Virus record (IMG/VR): IMGVR_UViG_3300047557_002430
Coordinates: 23,089-87,088 of that record
Reading direction: 5' to 3' (one strand)
From: a virus
Length of the DNA stretch: 64,000 bases
Under the pieces are notes generated by a model. That model was not told the DNA's origin. It did not search any database and saw only the letters and a list, made by a program, of their open reading frames with translations. Within the stretch, counting starts at the first letter, position 1; every line of letters starts with the position of its first letter. Shown here piece after piece: positions 8,486 to 16,639 of this stretch. The translations under genes were made by a program, and so were the position numbers.

Positions 8486-9328
8486 GTGCTGTTCGACTGC
8501 TTTTTATATTTCGACGAGAAGGAACTTCTTGAACTTCGCTACGAGTTGTTAAAAGACGTTGTAGACGGTTTTATTATCACAGACGGAAACAGGACGTTTA
8601 GAGGAGACCCTAAACCTTTTACCTGCGTAGATACAATCAGGGAGTTAGGTTTACCTGAGGATAAGATTCAGGTTCTACACGTTGAACTTCCCACGCCGGA
8701 AGAGTGCTCAATCCCGTGGTCGCGGGAATATGCGCAGAGGGATGCCTTAGGGGTCGGTATGCGTATGTGTCCTCCGGACTCCGTGTTCTTTTTTAGTGAT
8801 GTTGACGAGATTCCCAAACCAGAAAAACTTTTAGAAGCTGTCGAAGTAGCTAAACAGGATCCTTCGCGCTGTGTGCGACTTTCTATGCCTATGTTCTATG
8901 GGCGCGCGGATTTGCGAGTTAAGGATCCGAACGGAGATGACTCGAAAGCCCCAAATAATTGGACATGTGGGACGATCGTTTTATATGAGCATCTCGATCG
9001 CACACCCTCTCAGATTCGTATGAACCCTAACGATATCGTCTTAGGGAACTGTGACGCAGGGTGGCATTTCTCGTGGATGGGAGACTCATCCCGTATGAAA
9101 CGTAAGGTGACTTCGTTTTCTCATTGTTTCGATGACATCCCTAACTCAGTCGCACCGGCTTACAGCGAGGAAATGTTGGATCATTTAGACAACTATAAAG
9201 CACAAGCTGGTAATACAGACCCATTGGGACGTACGGATCATATTTTAGAGCTTTATCCGCATGACCTTTTACCGCCAGAATTGTTTAAACTTGAGAGAGT
9301 ACGCAAGTATTTGCTTCCCGATGGCTAG
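8486..9328 (+). CDS. Glycosyltransferase family 17-like
   Basis: 280 residues with a GTG start. Matches the GT17 (beta-1,4-N-acetylglucosaminyltransferase-like) pattern: MLFDCFLYFDEKELLELRYELL, then ITDGNRTFRGDPKP, the SDVDEIPKPEKL acidic motif near residue 107, and CDAGWHFSWMG near 190-200. Bacterial and phage members are thought to transfer sugars to glycans, with acceptors largely unknown. It lies among virion genes, so virion or host-surface modification is inferred. The last 8 bases overlap the next small gene. Confidence 0.75.
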   Translation: MLFDCFLYFDEKELLELRYELLKDVVDGFIITDGNRTFRGDPKPFTCVDTIRELGLPEDKIQVLHVELPTPEECSIPWSREYAQRDALGVGMRMCPPDSVFFFSDVDEIPKPEKLLEAVEVAKQDPSRCVRLSMPMFYGRADLRVKDPNGDDSKAPNNWTCGTIVLYEHLDRTPSQIRMNPNDIVLGNCDAGWHFSWMGDSSRMKRKVTSFSHCFDDIPNSVAPAYSEEMLDHLDNYKAQAGNTDPLGRTDHILELYPHDLLPPELFKLERVRKYLLPDG

Positions 9329-9494
9329 TTCCATGCCCGAAGGGCTTCGCAAGCACATGGAATCGAAAGAAGAGCGTGGCGAACACGGTAAAAAAGACGA
9401 CGAAAAGTCAGAAATGAAGCGTCGCGAAGCTCTTCGTAAGGCCAAAAAAGCTAAGACTAAGCGTCACGCCGAAAAAGAAGCCGAAAAGCGTTGA
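9321..9494 (+). CDS. Small Lys/Glu-rich protein
   Basis: 57 residues from the ATG at 9321 (MASSMPEGLRKHMESK), chosen because it overlaps the glycosyltransferase stop by only 8 bases. More than half of the residues are Lys, Arg or Glu, giving a predicted charged helix. Similar tiny proteins often precede phage portal genes; function unknown. Confidence 0.55.
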   Translation: MASSMPEGLRKHMESKEERGEHGKKDDEKSEMKRREALRKAKKAKTKRHAEKEAEKR

Positions 9495-9525
9495 TTTTGG
9501 CTTAAAAAACCTGTATTAATAGGTC

Positions 9526-11760
9526 ATGGCAGATACTCTGGGCATCCGACAGCGCTTTAGCGAGATCCTTGAGGCTTCTCGTACGCAGGATCGGAGTAAA
9601 CAATCTGCCACGATGGTGGTTCTTAGTCATTTGCAGCAGATGACGCTGCTTATGATTAAGAAGGGCTTGTTTTTCTACTGTGAGCAGGACACTTACAAAG
9701 CCCGCACAAAATTCTTAGGATCTTTAATTACTCTAAATCGTCTGGACATCCGTTTTCCAGCGATTATTCGTAATTTCCTGATCGATGGGTGCGGGCTTTT
9801 TTATTTTCGTCCTGACCCAAAGCTCAAATATCAGATTTATTTCTTTCCTAAGAGTCAGTACCGCGTATATCACGATATAAACGGCAACATCGATGAAGTT
9901 GTAATCCTTTACAGCTATAAAGTTCGTAACTCTACGCTGGGTTTGCCTGCTGAGACCTACGGGCAGAACAAGCGGTACGTTCGAATTTCTATAACAGAAG
10001 AGCGTATTAACGAGTTCGAGTCCAACAGTGAACTCAGCTTTGAATTAGAACCCGGCACAATTCTTACACCTAAGAACAGCCGCAAAAACGAACTTGGGTT
10101 TATTCCCGCTGTAGAGGTTTTAAACAAACCCAACAGCAGCGGTACTGAGGGAGAAGGAGAGTTTGAACCGTTCATGGAGCAGATAGTGCTTCATGACAAC
10201 ATGATTAAAAATATCGCGAAGAATATTGAGTTCTTTGGCAATCCCACGCTGATTAGTTCTCGGCCTCGTTCCGATCTGGTCGAGGCTTCTGATTCGGATC
10301 GCACATTCCGCCCTACAATCAGCAGCCAAAGCGGTTTTGCTGGTCGCGATACACCTTCGACTCGCGTTTCTGAGCCTTTTGGCTCTTCCGCAATGATTGG
10401 TGGTTTGCGCGTTCCGCGCATTATCGCCAACGTTGAGCCTTCGGATCGTGTGGGTTACATGACCCCCGATCCGGTTAACGGGGACATGAACCGTTATGCC
10501 CTTCTACTGCGTGAAGAAATTCGCACGGCATTAGGGGGTGTTGACGAAATTTCTATTTCTGCTGGCGCTACCGCCACGGAAATTAAGGGTTTGATGGGTC
10601 GTGCACAAGCGACCGCTCTTCGAAAAAATAAGAGTTTCCTTACATACGGCTTCTGCCGTTTGCTGGAGATGATTATTTATCATCAAGAGCAAATTTTCCG
10701 CGAAAGTTTTATTCAAGTTATGGGGATGGAGCCCCCTAAACCTCCTAAAGAACAAACGGAAGAAGCTCAAGAGCGTTACCAAAAACGTCTCGCTAAATAC
10801 GAACGTGATGTTGACGCCGCAATGCAAGTGGCGTTGCAACAAAATAAAGTGCCGAGTGGTGTTTACGGACTTCCCCCGGATGGTGATCGTGAAGTCACCT
10901 ACCGATTCCAGGGCGATGTTTATGAGGACACTGCTTACGACATCAACCAAAAATCTATCGTTGTTCGAAACCTTCAGGAACTAGGTGTGGACAGCGTGGA
11001 AGCGCTTAAATACCTCTTCCCTGATAAAACTGATTCCGAACGTGCAGAAATGTTGAAGGGATTTCCCTTCCGAATGATTCAACAAACGCAGGGCGCTTTT
11101 CAGCAATTTCTATTATTATTGAATCAGATGTTGCAAGCGCCACATCCACTTGCGCCGAATCAACCCCTAGCGGCTGACCCTCGGCTAAACATAACGCCCT
11201 TGCTTTATAGGACGTTTGACCACCTTGCGCAAGAACTGACTTACTCGGGCAGCTATGAGCCAGCAGATCCAAGCTTCGATCCCGAGCCCGGTCTCCCCGG
11301 CGGTAGCGGCCCCGCAGGCAGCGCCTTCGGTAGACCAGGGTTCAACAGCCTACCCGCAGTGGGTAGCAACTACCCAGGCGGCACCTTCGGCAGCTATGCC
11401 CCAAGCGCCGTCGCCGGTAACACCGGTTACGGTCCCTTCTACCAACAACCAGTACAGCCAGTCTCCGTCAACGTCCTCCCCGTCCAACCCGTGGGAAGCG
11501 GCGATGGGCAGCCTGGAGCGGGTGGTTTCGCGTCTCTCCCCGTCCCCCAGCCAGACAGCATCGTATCCGCAGTACCTGACGGCGCCGCAGGATACTCAAC
11601 TTTACAGTCAGAGTTCACAGGCCCAACCGTATCTGTACCAAGCCCCTACGGCTCAGCCGATCTCGTACAGCAACGGATCTACAACCCAGACTTCTTATCC
11701 GATTTCTACGGAGCAACAGCAGCTCCCGCAGCTAAGCCCCGAAACCGCCGCCGTCGTTAA
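9526..11760 (+). CDS. Portal protein with long Pro/Gly-rich tail
   Basis: 744 residues. The core (about residues 1-575) reads as a phage portal: an N-terminal helical clip/wing region, and the ATATEIKGLMGRAQATALRKNKSF helix near 345-370 that is typical of portal stems. It sits at one capsid vertex as the DNA channel and terminase dock. From residue 577 onward the sequence turns into Pro/Gly/Ser-rich low complexity ending in RNRRRR. This part is encoded out of frame with the start of the next gene over 506 bases, so the tail may be overprinted or the true end may lie earlier. Confidence 0.75.
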   Translation: MADTLGIRQRFSEILEASRTQDRSKQSATMVVLSHLQQMTLLMIKKGLFFYCEQDTYKARTKFLGSLITLNRLDIRFPAIIRNFLIDGCGLFYFRPDPKLKYQIYFFPKSQYRVYHDINGNIDEVVILYSYKVRNSTLGLPAETYGQNKRYVRISITEERINEFESNSELSFELEPGTILTPKNSRKNELGFIPAVEVLNKPNSSGTEGEGEFEPFMEQIVLHDNMIKNIAKNIEFFGNPTLISSRPRSDLVEASDSDRTFRPTISSQSGFAGRDTPSTRVSEPFGSSAMIGGLRVPRIIANVEPSDRVGYMTPDPVNGDMNRYALLLREEIRTALGGVDEISISAGATATEIKGLMGRAQATALRKNKSFLTYGFCRLLEMIIYHQEQIFRESFIQVMGMEPPKPPKEQTEEAQERYQKRLAKYERDVDAAMQVALQQNKVPSGVYGLPPDGDREVTYRFQGDVYEDTAYDINQKSIVVRNLQELGVDSVEALKYLFPDKTDSERAEMLKGFPFRMIQQTQGAFQQFLLLLNQMLQAPHPLAPNQPLAADPRLNITPLLYRTFDHLAQELTYSGSYEPADPSFDPEPGLPGGSGPAGSAFGRPGFNSLPAVGSNYPGGTFGSYAPSAVAGNTGYGPFYQQPVQPVSVNVLPVQPVGSGDGQPGAGGFASLPVPQPDSIVSAVPDGAAGYSTLQSEFTGPTVSVPSPYGSADLVQQRIYNPDFLSDFYGATAAPAAKPRNRRRR

Positions 11761-12166
11761 TCACTTCGGTGTTGAAGCTCCTGGCATCCTGAATCAGTAT
11801 GCCACCGTGCTTGAGGATGCTCTGATCCAACAGCACCAAGTTCTGGAGCAAACCGCTGCTCGCGGTATGGTTATGGAACAGATCCTGACGGATCCTGATC
11901 AACTCGCCGATTACACCAATCGGTTCTTTACCGAGGTTTACCCCGTGGACGCCGACGGCGAAACTCAGGGCTATCAGCCTCGTTATGATCAGCTTCCCGC
12001 TGTTCCTGCTTCTGCTTTAGCTGGCGCTCCTAGCGTTGACACTGACACTCAGTGGCAAGGTTTCAGCGAAGCTATGAACAAGAGCCCTGATCAGGCTTGG
12101 CGTTACCTGGCTCAGATGAGCCCCGATGCCTTCCGCGGCAAACTGCTGTTCATGGATTCGAACTGA
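11255..12166 (+). CDS. Scaffold-like capsid assembly protein, overlapping portal
   Basis: 303 residues from the ATG at 11255. Residues 1-165 are Gln/Pro/Ser/Thr-rich and overlap the portal 3' end in the +1 frame. Residues 165-303 are a folded-looking helical domain (PETAAVVNHFGVEAPGILNQ, MVMEQILTDPDQLADYTNRF). Position between portal and capsid genes and the helical, acidic C-terminus fit a scaffolding protein, but this is inference. It is followed at once by a rho-independent terminator. The initiation signal at 11255 is weak, so frameshift expression from the portal is an alternative. Confidence 0.7.
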   Translation: MSQQIQASIPSPVSPAVAAPQAAPSVDQGSTAYPQWVATTQAAPSAAMPQAPSPVTPVTVPSTNNQYSQSPSTSSPSNPWEAAMGSLERVVSRLSPSPSQTASYPQYLTAPQDTQLYSQSSQAQPYLYQAPTAQPISYSNGSTTQTSYPISTEQQQLPQLSPETAAVVNHFGVEAPGILNQYATVLEDALIQQHQVLEQTAARGMVMEQILTDPDQLADYTNRFFTEVYPVDADGETQGYQPRYDQLPAVPASALAGAPSVDTDTQWQGFSEAMNKSPDQAWRYLAQMSPDAFRGKLLFMDSN

Positions 12167-12189
12167 AGCAGTAAAACCTGAGTAAGCTG

Positions 12190-12221
12190 AGACCCCGTTA
12201 ACGTGTAGCGGGGTCTTTTTT
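12190..12221 (+). terminator. Rho-independent terminator
   Basis: An 8-bp stem (AGACCCCG paired with CGGGGTCT) with an 11-base loop is followed by a run of T. It lies 23 bases after the scaffold-like gene and closes the portal unit. Confidence 0.85.
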
Positions 12222-12224
12222 ATT

Positions 12225-12890
12225 ATGTGTGCTCGCCACGTCATCCAAGGTTCTTTTAGTTCATTAGATGACGACCCAGCAACGCAATCTTTTACAGATT
12301 ACGAATTAGTCGCTGAGGCGATCAAGTTTGCAGCAAGTGAACCTATACTCCCTGACTTTGAGTTTGCGAATGTATTTCCTGGCGAACATTATCGAATATT
12401 ATCTGGTCTTTTAAAGGTATTAAAACCTGCGTTTTTAATCGATATCGGAACCTACCGTGGGTGCTCAGCACGAGTCATGTTGGACTCCACCGGTAGTTAT
12501 TCAACGGTGTACACTTATGACCTTTATGATTACTTATCGTTTGATTGGACTGTTTTAAAAGAACAAGATTTTGCTTCTGGCAGATTACAGCAACATTTAG
12601 TTAATTTAATTAACCCTGATATTTTTGAGCAGCATAAAGTGTTGTTAAATAGAGCAGATTTTATTATGTTAGACGGACCTAAAGACGATCACTTTGAAAA
12701 AACTTTATTACATATGATGCAGACAGTTGAGTTTAGTGATAAACCGCGCTGGTTGTTCATTGACGATATTCGGTTCACAAACATGCAAGACCTGTGGCGC
12801 TCAATCAAATCTCCCAAACTAGACCTAAGCAGCTTCGGGCATTTTTCTGGGACGGGAATAGTTAACATACAAAAAGGTCTTCTGATTTAG
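12225..12890 (+). CDS. Class I SAM-dependent methyltransferase-like
   Basis: 221 residues. The Rossmann motif I is visible as FLIDIGTYRGCSARVML near residues 70-85. A post-I acidic YTYDLYDY lies near 98-105, FIMLDGPKDD near 145 and WLFIDDIR near 177. The pattern resembles the Methyltransferase_24 group that often acts on sugars or small molecules; substrate unknown. Its first bases abut the upstream terminator's T tract, so it probably has its own promoter or relies on readthrough. Confidence 0.6.
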   Translation: MCARHVIQGSFSSLDDDPATQSFTDYELVAEAIKFAASEPILPDFEFANVFPGEHYRILSGLLKVLKPAFLIDIGTYRGCSARVMLDSTGSYSTVYTYDLYDYLSFDWTVLKEQDFASGRLQQHLVNLINPDIFEQHKVLLNRADFIMLDGPKDDHFEKTLLHMMQTVEFSDKPRWLFIDDIRFTNMQDLWRSIKSPKLDLSSFGHFSGTGIVNIQKGLLI

Positions 12891-12892
12891 AG

Positions 12893-13066
12893 ATGCCCTT
12901 TGTGAGCGAGGCCCAGCGGCGTAAATTCTACGCAATGTCTGAGCGAGGTGAAATCTCAAAAGCAAAAGTTGCGGAGTATGAAAAAGAAACTAAGGGCGAC
13001 CTTCCCGAACGGGTAAAGGCAAAGAAAAAAGCACAGAAGTATACTGAATCTAAGAAAGGATCCTGA
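12893..13066 (+). CDS. Small basic phage protein (MPFVSEAQRRKF family)
   Basis: 57 residues: begins MPFVSEAQRRKFYAMSERG and continues with a Lys/Glu helix. The opening motif recurs in many phage genomes, where these proteins have no known role. It starts 2 bases after the methyltransferase stop and ends 1 base before the next start, so it fits the operon exactly. Confidence 0.7.
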   Translation: MPFVSEAQRRKFYAMSERGEISKAKVAEYEKETKGDLPERVKAKKKAQKYTESKKGS

Positions 13067-13067
13067 A

Positions 13068-13250
13068 ATGCCTAACTCTATTGGCCGCCGTCTTCGCAGC
13101 ACAAGCTCGACTGAGGTTGAACAGCTCAAGCAAGAGTTAGCTGTTCTAAAGGAAGCTTATGTGCGTGATATGCAAAATATAAGCACGGATATGAGTGCGC
13201 TCAGTCAAAAAATTGATGTAACTCCTTCTGGCGTAGAGCCCAGCGCTTAA
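13068..13250 (+). CDS. Small coiled-coil protein
   Basis: 60 residues. The middle (TEVEQLKQELAVLKEAYVRDM) shows heptad spacing of Leu/Val/Ala and should form a short coiled coil. Function unknown. It follows the previous gene by one base and precedes a TATACT box. Confidence 0.6.
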   Translation: MPNSIGRRLRSTSSTEVEQLKQELAVLKEAYVRDMQNISTDMSALSQKIDVTPSGVEPSA

Positions 13251-13254
13251 AACT

Positions 13255-13260
13255 TATACT
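13255..13260 (+). promoter_or_regulatory. Candidate late-type -10 box
   Basis: TATACT ends 23 bases before the GTG start at 13284, in a short intergenic gap with no matching -35. Confidence 0.3.
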
Positions 13261-13283
13261 AGGTGTATAGCCGCTAACATCTC

Positions 13284-14036
13284 GTGGTTTATACACCGTT
13301 ATCTAATTACAAATACGACAGCGGTTTTCACCGTATTCAGTCCGGCCCAAGCCACGAAGGTTTCGTCGTATTAAGTTCCGGCATTCGGGATACTGGTGCA
13401 GACCTTGGCGTAATAACTTCAGGCCCACCTAATAGTGGATCGTGGTACTTAACGACTGAATGGCGTACTGTTCCTCAGGCTGTTTCTGGCTATTGGACAG
13501 ATTATGAAAATTCAGATTATTTACCGAGCGGTTCTCTAAGTTCTTACAACGGTTACAGACCTTTATCTGTTACTACGATCGCGAATGCGAAGGTCGTAAC
13601 TTCCACAGGGCCTCAATACGGTTTACGTGACGAGGGGAAATATACGTATTACGGAGGTATCGCTCCGTCTAACCAAAGCTATAACCCGTATAACACCCCC
13701 GACGCAAACACAGCCGCCGAAGGTTCCACGGGCGGTGGTGTTACACACCGTAATTACGAAGGTACTTTATTAACTAATATTCTGGGTTCTCAGGGAACCG
13801 CTGATCGATCTCAGTGGGTCTATAACCCTCCTGTTTATTGCCAAACGTTTACAGAGACCGTTAGGTCTACAGCTCCGGGTTTAATGTCTTCTGCTCTTCG
13901 GTACGTTTATCGGGGTCGCTCTACTCGTTACGCCTACAACTACGGTTCCGTGTACTTACAGGGTTCTGAATCTGTACGGAATATGGTTCATCGGTTTAGT
14001 CCCACTGTTAACAGCAGCAATCAAAAATCGATTTAA
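13284..14036 (+). CDS. Tyr/Ser/Gly-rich virion protein
   Basis: 250 residues, GTG start (MVYTPLSNYKYDSGF). Very rich in Tyr, Ser, Gly and Asn, with almost no Lys after residue 10, typical of exposed beta-structured virion proteins. No family recognised. It lies directly upstream of the major capsid gene, so a head decoration or head-associated role is plausible. Confidence 0.6.
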   Translation: MVYTPLSNYKYDSGFHRIQSGPSHEGFVVLSSGIRDTGADLGVITSGPPNSGSWYLTTEWRTVPQAVSGYWTDYENSDYLPSGSLSSYNGYRPLSVTTIANAKVVTSTGPQYGLRDEGKYTYYGGIAPSNQSYNPYNTPDANTAAEGSTGGGVTHRNYEGTLLTNILGSQGTADRSQWVYNPPVYCQTFTETVRSTAPGLMSSALRYVYRGRSTRYAYNYGSVYLQGSESVRNMVHRFSPTVNSSNQKSI

Positions 14037-14115
14037 CGCTAAAAATGCGACAGCACAGTGTTCTCCTGGCTCTTTTTGTTTTAAACTAACCTTGTAGTTT
14101 TCGGAGATATCGACA

Positions 14116-15231
14116 GTGTTTGTCGATAACGATTTCCCGAAGCTGCTTGGTGCTGAGTTATATCGACCGCACCCTGCGTATGTAGTCGAAATGGCTGCAG
14201 AACCAGTGGTGGTCCATGACTTCTCCAAACAGCCCGGCCAGACAGTTCAGTTAGATCGTTACCGCTTCTGGGGCAACCCTGGTTCTAAGGAATCGCGGGA
14301 ACGTACAGCCGAACAGACAATCGGCACCGCTAACAGCAGGAATATTGTTAAGGACAAGGTGCTCGTGACTCTTCGCGAGTACACCGGTCCCGCTGACCCG
14401 ACTGATCCTACTCAGCCCAGCACCTTCAAAATCGCTCGCGAGACTCTGATCACCGCGCAGCGCTTACTGCTGGATACTGGCAACCTGACTGCGTTCCACC
14501 AGTCTATCGGTTCGTTAACTCTGCTTGACGACTACCGGCGGTGGCGTGATCGGGTGTTCATCAACGAACTCCTGAAAGCCGTTTCTAAGGGTAAGGCTTC
14601 CGACAGCCAGGGTGGCTACTACTACCCCGGCGACCTTGCCGTCGGCGGTCTGACCTACTCTAACGCAGAGCAGGCCAAGTTCGACGTTAAGGACGACCTG
14701 CTGCGCGTGGTGAAGAGCCTCCGTAAGCGGAACGTCCCCACCTACCAGGACGGGTTCTATCGCTGCGTCTGCGATCCTACCTTCCTGATGCACCTGCGTC
14801 AGAACAGCGACTTCCGCGAGGTTGCACGCTATCCTGGCAACGGCCAAATCAACCCCCTCATGTCGGCGATGCAGCCCAACGCTGCGCTGTACATGGGTCA
14901 AGGCTTCGGCCAAGCCACCTTCGTGGCTGGCGAGCCCATCATGCCGACTGGCTTTGTGTTTGAAGGTGTGCGGTTCTTCGAATCCACCAACATGCCTTCG
15001 CAGACTGCCACGGCGACTATCGGTGGCACCGCAGGTACATACGATACCGCCATCGGTATGTTCTTCGGTCCCCAAAGCGTTGGTGTCGGTATCGGCGGCA
15101 ACAACGCCCAGGTGCTGCTGAACAACAACGACGACTTCAGCCGTTTCATCATGATGATTTGGAGCCTGTACGCAGGTTTCGAACTTCTGAACGCTGACTT
15201 CGCCACCATCGCTTACTCCTTTAGCGTTTGA
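14116..15231 (+). CDS. Major capsid protein
   Basis: 371 residues, GTG start. The features fit the N4-gp56-like branch of HK97-fold capsid proteins. These include a PGQTVQLDRYRFWG segment near residue 46, a helical spine with RETLITAQRLLLDTGN, the YQDGFYRCVCDPTFLMHLRQNSDF motif near 205-228, and the VFEGVRFFESTNMP segment near 280-294. Codon use is markedly C-ending and GC-richer than neighbours, as expected for a very highly expressed gene. A strong Shine-Dalgarno links it to the next gene. Confidence 0.85.
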   Translation: MFVDNDFPKLLGAELYRPHPAYVVEMAAEPVVVHDFSKQPGQTVQLDRYRFWGNPGSKESRERTAEQTIGTANSRNIVKDKVLVTLREYTGPADPTDPTQPSTFKIARETLITAQRLLLDTGNLTAFHQSIGSLTLLDDYRRWRDRVFINELLKAVSKGKASDSQGGYYYPGDLAVGGLTYSNAEQAKFDVKDDLLRVVKSLRKRNVPTYQDGFYRCVCDPTFLMHLRQNSDFREVARYPGNGQINPLMSAMQPNAALYMGQGFGQATFVAGEPIMPTGFVFEGVRFFESTNMPSQTATATIGGTAGTYDTAIGMFFGPQSVGVGIGGNNAQVLLNNNDDFSRFIMMIWSLYAGFELLNADFATIAYSFSV

Positions 15232-15232
15232 T

Positions 15233-15240
15233 AAGGAGGT
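15233..15240 (+). promoter_or_regulatory. Strong ribosome-binding site
   Basis: AAGGAGGT lies 8 bases before the ATG at 15249, a near-perfect Shine-Dalgarno. It is among the strongest in the window and predicts heavy translation of the following virion protein. Confidence 0.75.
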
Positions 15241-15248
15241 AACTAACG

Positions 15249-16112
15249 ATGGCTATTAATCCTCAGCAAATCGCCGTTGCCAAAATCTATCCTGGCAACT
15301 ACACCAACGTTCTCCGTTACTGGCACTCCACCAGCAACTTCAGTTTTCTGAACGAGAACGGCACTAACGAGACCTACTCCAATCAGCCGATTGGCGGTCC
15401 CGTCGGCGTGGTGTTCCGTCCCGGTTGGATTGCCCAACAGGCTGTTGGTTATGTTGACCTGTCTTATCAGGCCAGCTCCAGCACTAACCAACTGGATTAC
15501 TACACCCAGCCTTATGGCTCGGGTCAAAACGGCACTAACCAGCCCTTCCGGGCTGCCGACATCATTATTCCGTCTCCTGACGCTTATAAGGATGTCCGTG
15601 CCGATATCACCGACGGTATCACCGTGCCTTCTGGCGCTTATGTGTACCGCGTGTCTGTGCGTCTTGATGGCGGCGATGTGATCTCCAGTGGTATCGCTGG
15701 TGCTCAGACCGCTCCCGCTCTCGGCGTGGGCCCCGCTCTGTCTTCGGGTCTCACCGTGGCCCCCAGCCCCAGCGGCTTCTTCGCGAACCTCGTGGGCTCC
15801 AACAGCCGCATTGAGAACGGCACGTGGAATTCCAGCAACGCCTGGAACGACGCCAACATGCACGTGGTGACTGCGGATACGAAGTACCGTCTGTACAGCA
15901 CCGCCACCGTTCCTGGCTCCGGTCTGGGTCTCGGTTCTGGTGTGTACGATCCCCGTGCTCAGGCCAACAAACTGGCCGGTCGCAACAAAGCCCTCGGCAT
16001 CTGCGAAGTGTGCTGGCTCATCCCCGATGAGGCTCCCAAGCGCGATGACCTGGCTCTGCAACCCGCTGGTCTGGTCGAGTCCAACGTGTACACCTCGACT
16101 GTTCCCTCCTGA
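15249..16112 (+). CDS. Abundant virion protein (capsid-associated)
   Basis: 287 residues, Gly/Ser/Asn-rich and beta-prone, with biased C-ending codons like the capsid gene. Located right after the major capsid protein with a near-perfect Shine-Dalgarno and followed by a strong terminator, so it is likely made in large amounts. A head decoration or second capsid/tube protein is the best guess; family not recognised. The C-terminal 60 residues hold a GICEVCWLIPDEAPKRDD segment with two Cys. Confidence 0.7.
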   Translation: MAINPQQIAVAKIYPGNYTNVLRYWHSTSNFSFLNENGTNETYSNQPIGGPVGVVFRPGWIAQQAVGYVDLSYQASSSTNQLDYYTQPYGSGQNGTNQPFRAADIIIPSPDAYKDVRADITDGITVPSGAYVYRVSVRLDGGDVISSGIAGAQTAPALGVGPALSSGLTVAPSPSGFFANLVGSNSRIENGTWNSSNAWNDANMHVVTADTKYRLYSTATVPGSGLGLGSGVYDPRAQANKLAGRNKALGICEVCWLIPDEAPKRDDLALQPAGLVESNVYTSTVPS

Positions 16113-16133
16113 TAAACTCAGGCTGGAATGTTC

Positions 16134-16160
16134 AAGCCCCCTCTTCGGAGGGGGTTTTTT
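16134..16160 (+). terminator. Rho-independent terminator with UUCG tetraloop
   Basis: CCCCCTC pairs with GAGGGGG around a TTCG loop closed by C-G, flanked by A-T pairs and six T. It ends the major capsid transcription unit. Confidence 0.92.
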
Positions 16161-16174
16161 ATTGTTTACTGTGC

Positions 16175-16180
16175 TATAAC
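16175..16180 (+). promoter_or_regulatory. Candidate late-type -10 box
   Basis: TATAAC lies 24 bases before the ATG at 16205, just downstream of the capsid terminator, so a new start of transcription is expected here. No good -35 at the usual distance. Confidence 0.4.
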
Positions 16181-16204
16181 TAGCTTCAGAGCACTGTCTA
16201 CATA

Positions 16205-16639
16205 ATGACTGCTGTGACCACGAAGGAATACACCTACACTCCGAATGGTGTAAAAATTGAAGTAATTAGTGAGCACGATGAAGGTGAATATAAGATGGTG
16301 AAGTCCTTAACTACCGGGAAGGTTTTCTTTGCCCATCGAAATCAAATTGCTGAAGTCGAGAAAGAAGCTGAGCCCGAATCTAAAACTGCAAAACAGCGCC
16401 GTGGGCGACAAATTGTAAAACCGGAAGTTCAGGCTTTTAACCGCGTAAACATCAATAGCGCTACTCCCCAGTTACTGACTCAGGTTCTTAAAGGTGTTGG
16501 CCTTAAAACGGCTACTGAAATTAAAGAGCTTCAGCAGTCTATGCCTGGCGAGCGCTTTACTAAGTTGGAGCAACTGCGGGCGATCACCCGCGTGGATTGG
16601 GATTCTGTTCTTGAGGGTGACCATGTGTATGTGGAATGA
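16205..16639 (+). CDS. Helix-hairpin-helix protein
   Basis: 144 residues. The N-terminal third is a small beta domain, and a basic linker (KQRRGRQ) follows. The C-terminal 55 residues read as a ComEA-like helix-hairpin-helix: RVNINSATPQLLTQVLKGVGLKTATEI then KLEQLRAITRVDW. HhH motifs bind DNA backbones non-specifically, here perhaps at the head-tail interface or packaged DNA (inference from position). The last 56 bases are overlapped by the antisense homing endonuclease. Confidence 0.7.
   Translation: MTAVTTKEYTYTPNGVKIEVISEHDEGEYKMVKSLTTGKVFFAHRNQIAEVEKEAEPESKTAKQRRGRQIVKPEVQAFNRVNINSATPQLLTQVLKGVGLKTATEIKELQQSMPGERFTKLEQLRAITRVDWDSVLEGDHVYVE

Noticed and set aside
9261-9320. Longer start for the Lys/Glu-rich small gene
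   Set aside because: It would overlap the GT17-like gene by 68 bases; the ATG at 9321 gives a natural short overlap.
14515-15075. Minus-strand frame (186 residues) inside the major capsid gene
   Set aside because: Shadow of the GC-rich third codon positions of the capsid gene; no motif, no ribosome-binding site.
15243-16061. Long minus-strand frame (272 residues) antisense to the capsid-associated gene
   Set aside because: It mirrors a gene with strongly C-ending codons, which opens the opposite strand. Product composition is Gly/Val/His/Arg-rich without motifs, and the + strand gene has a strong ribosome-binding site and terminator.
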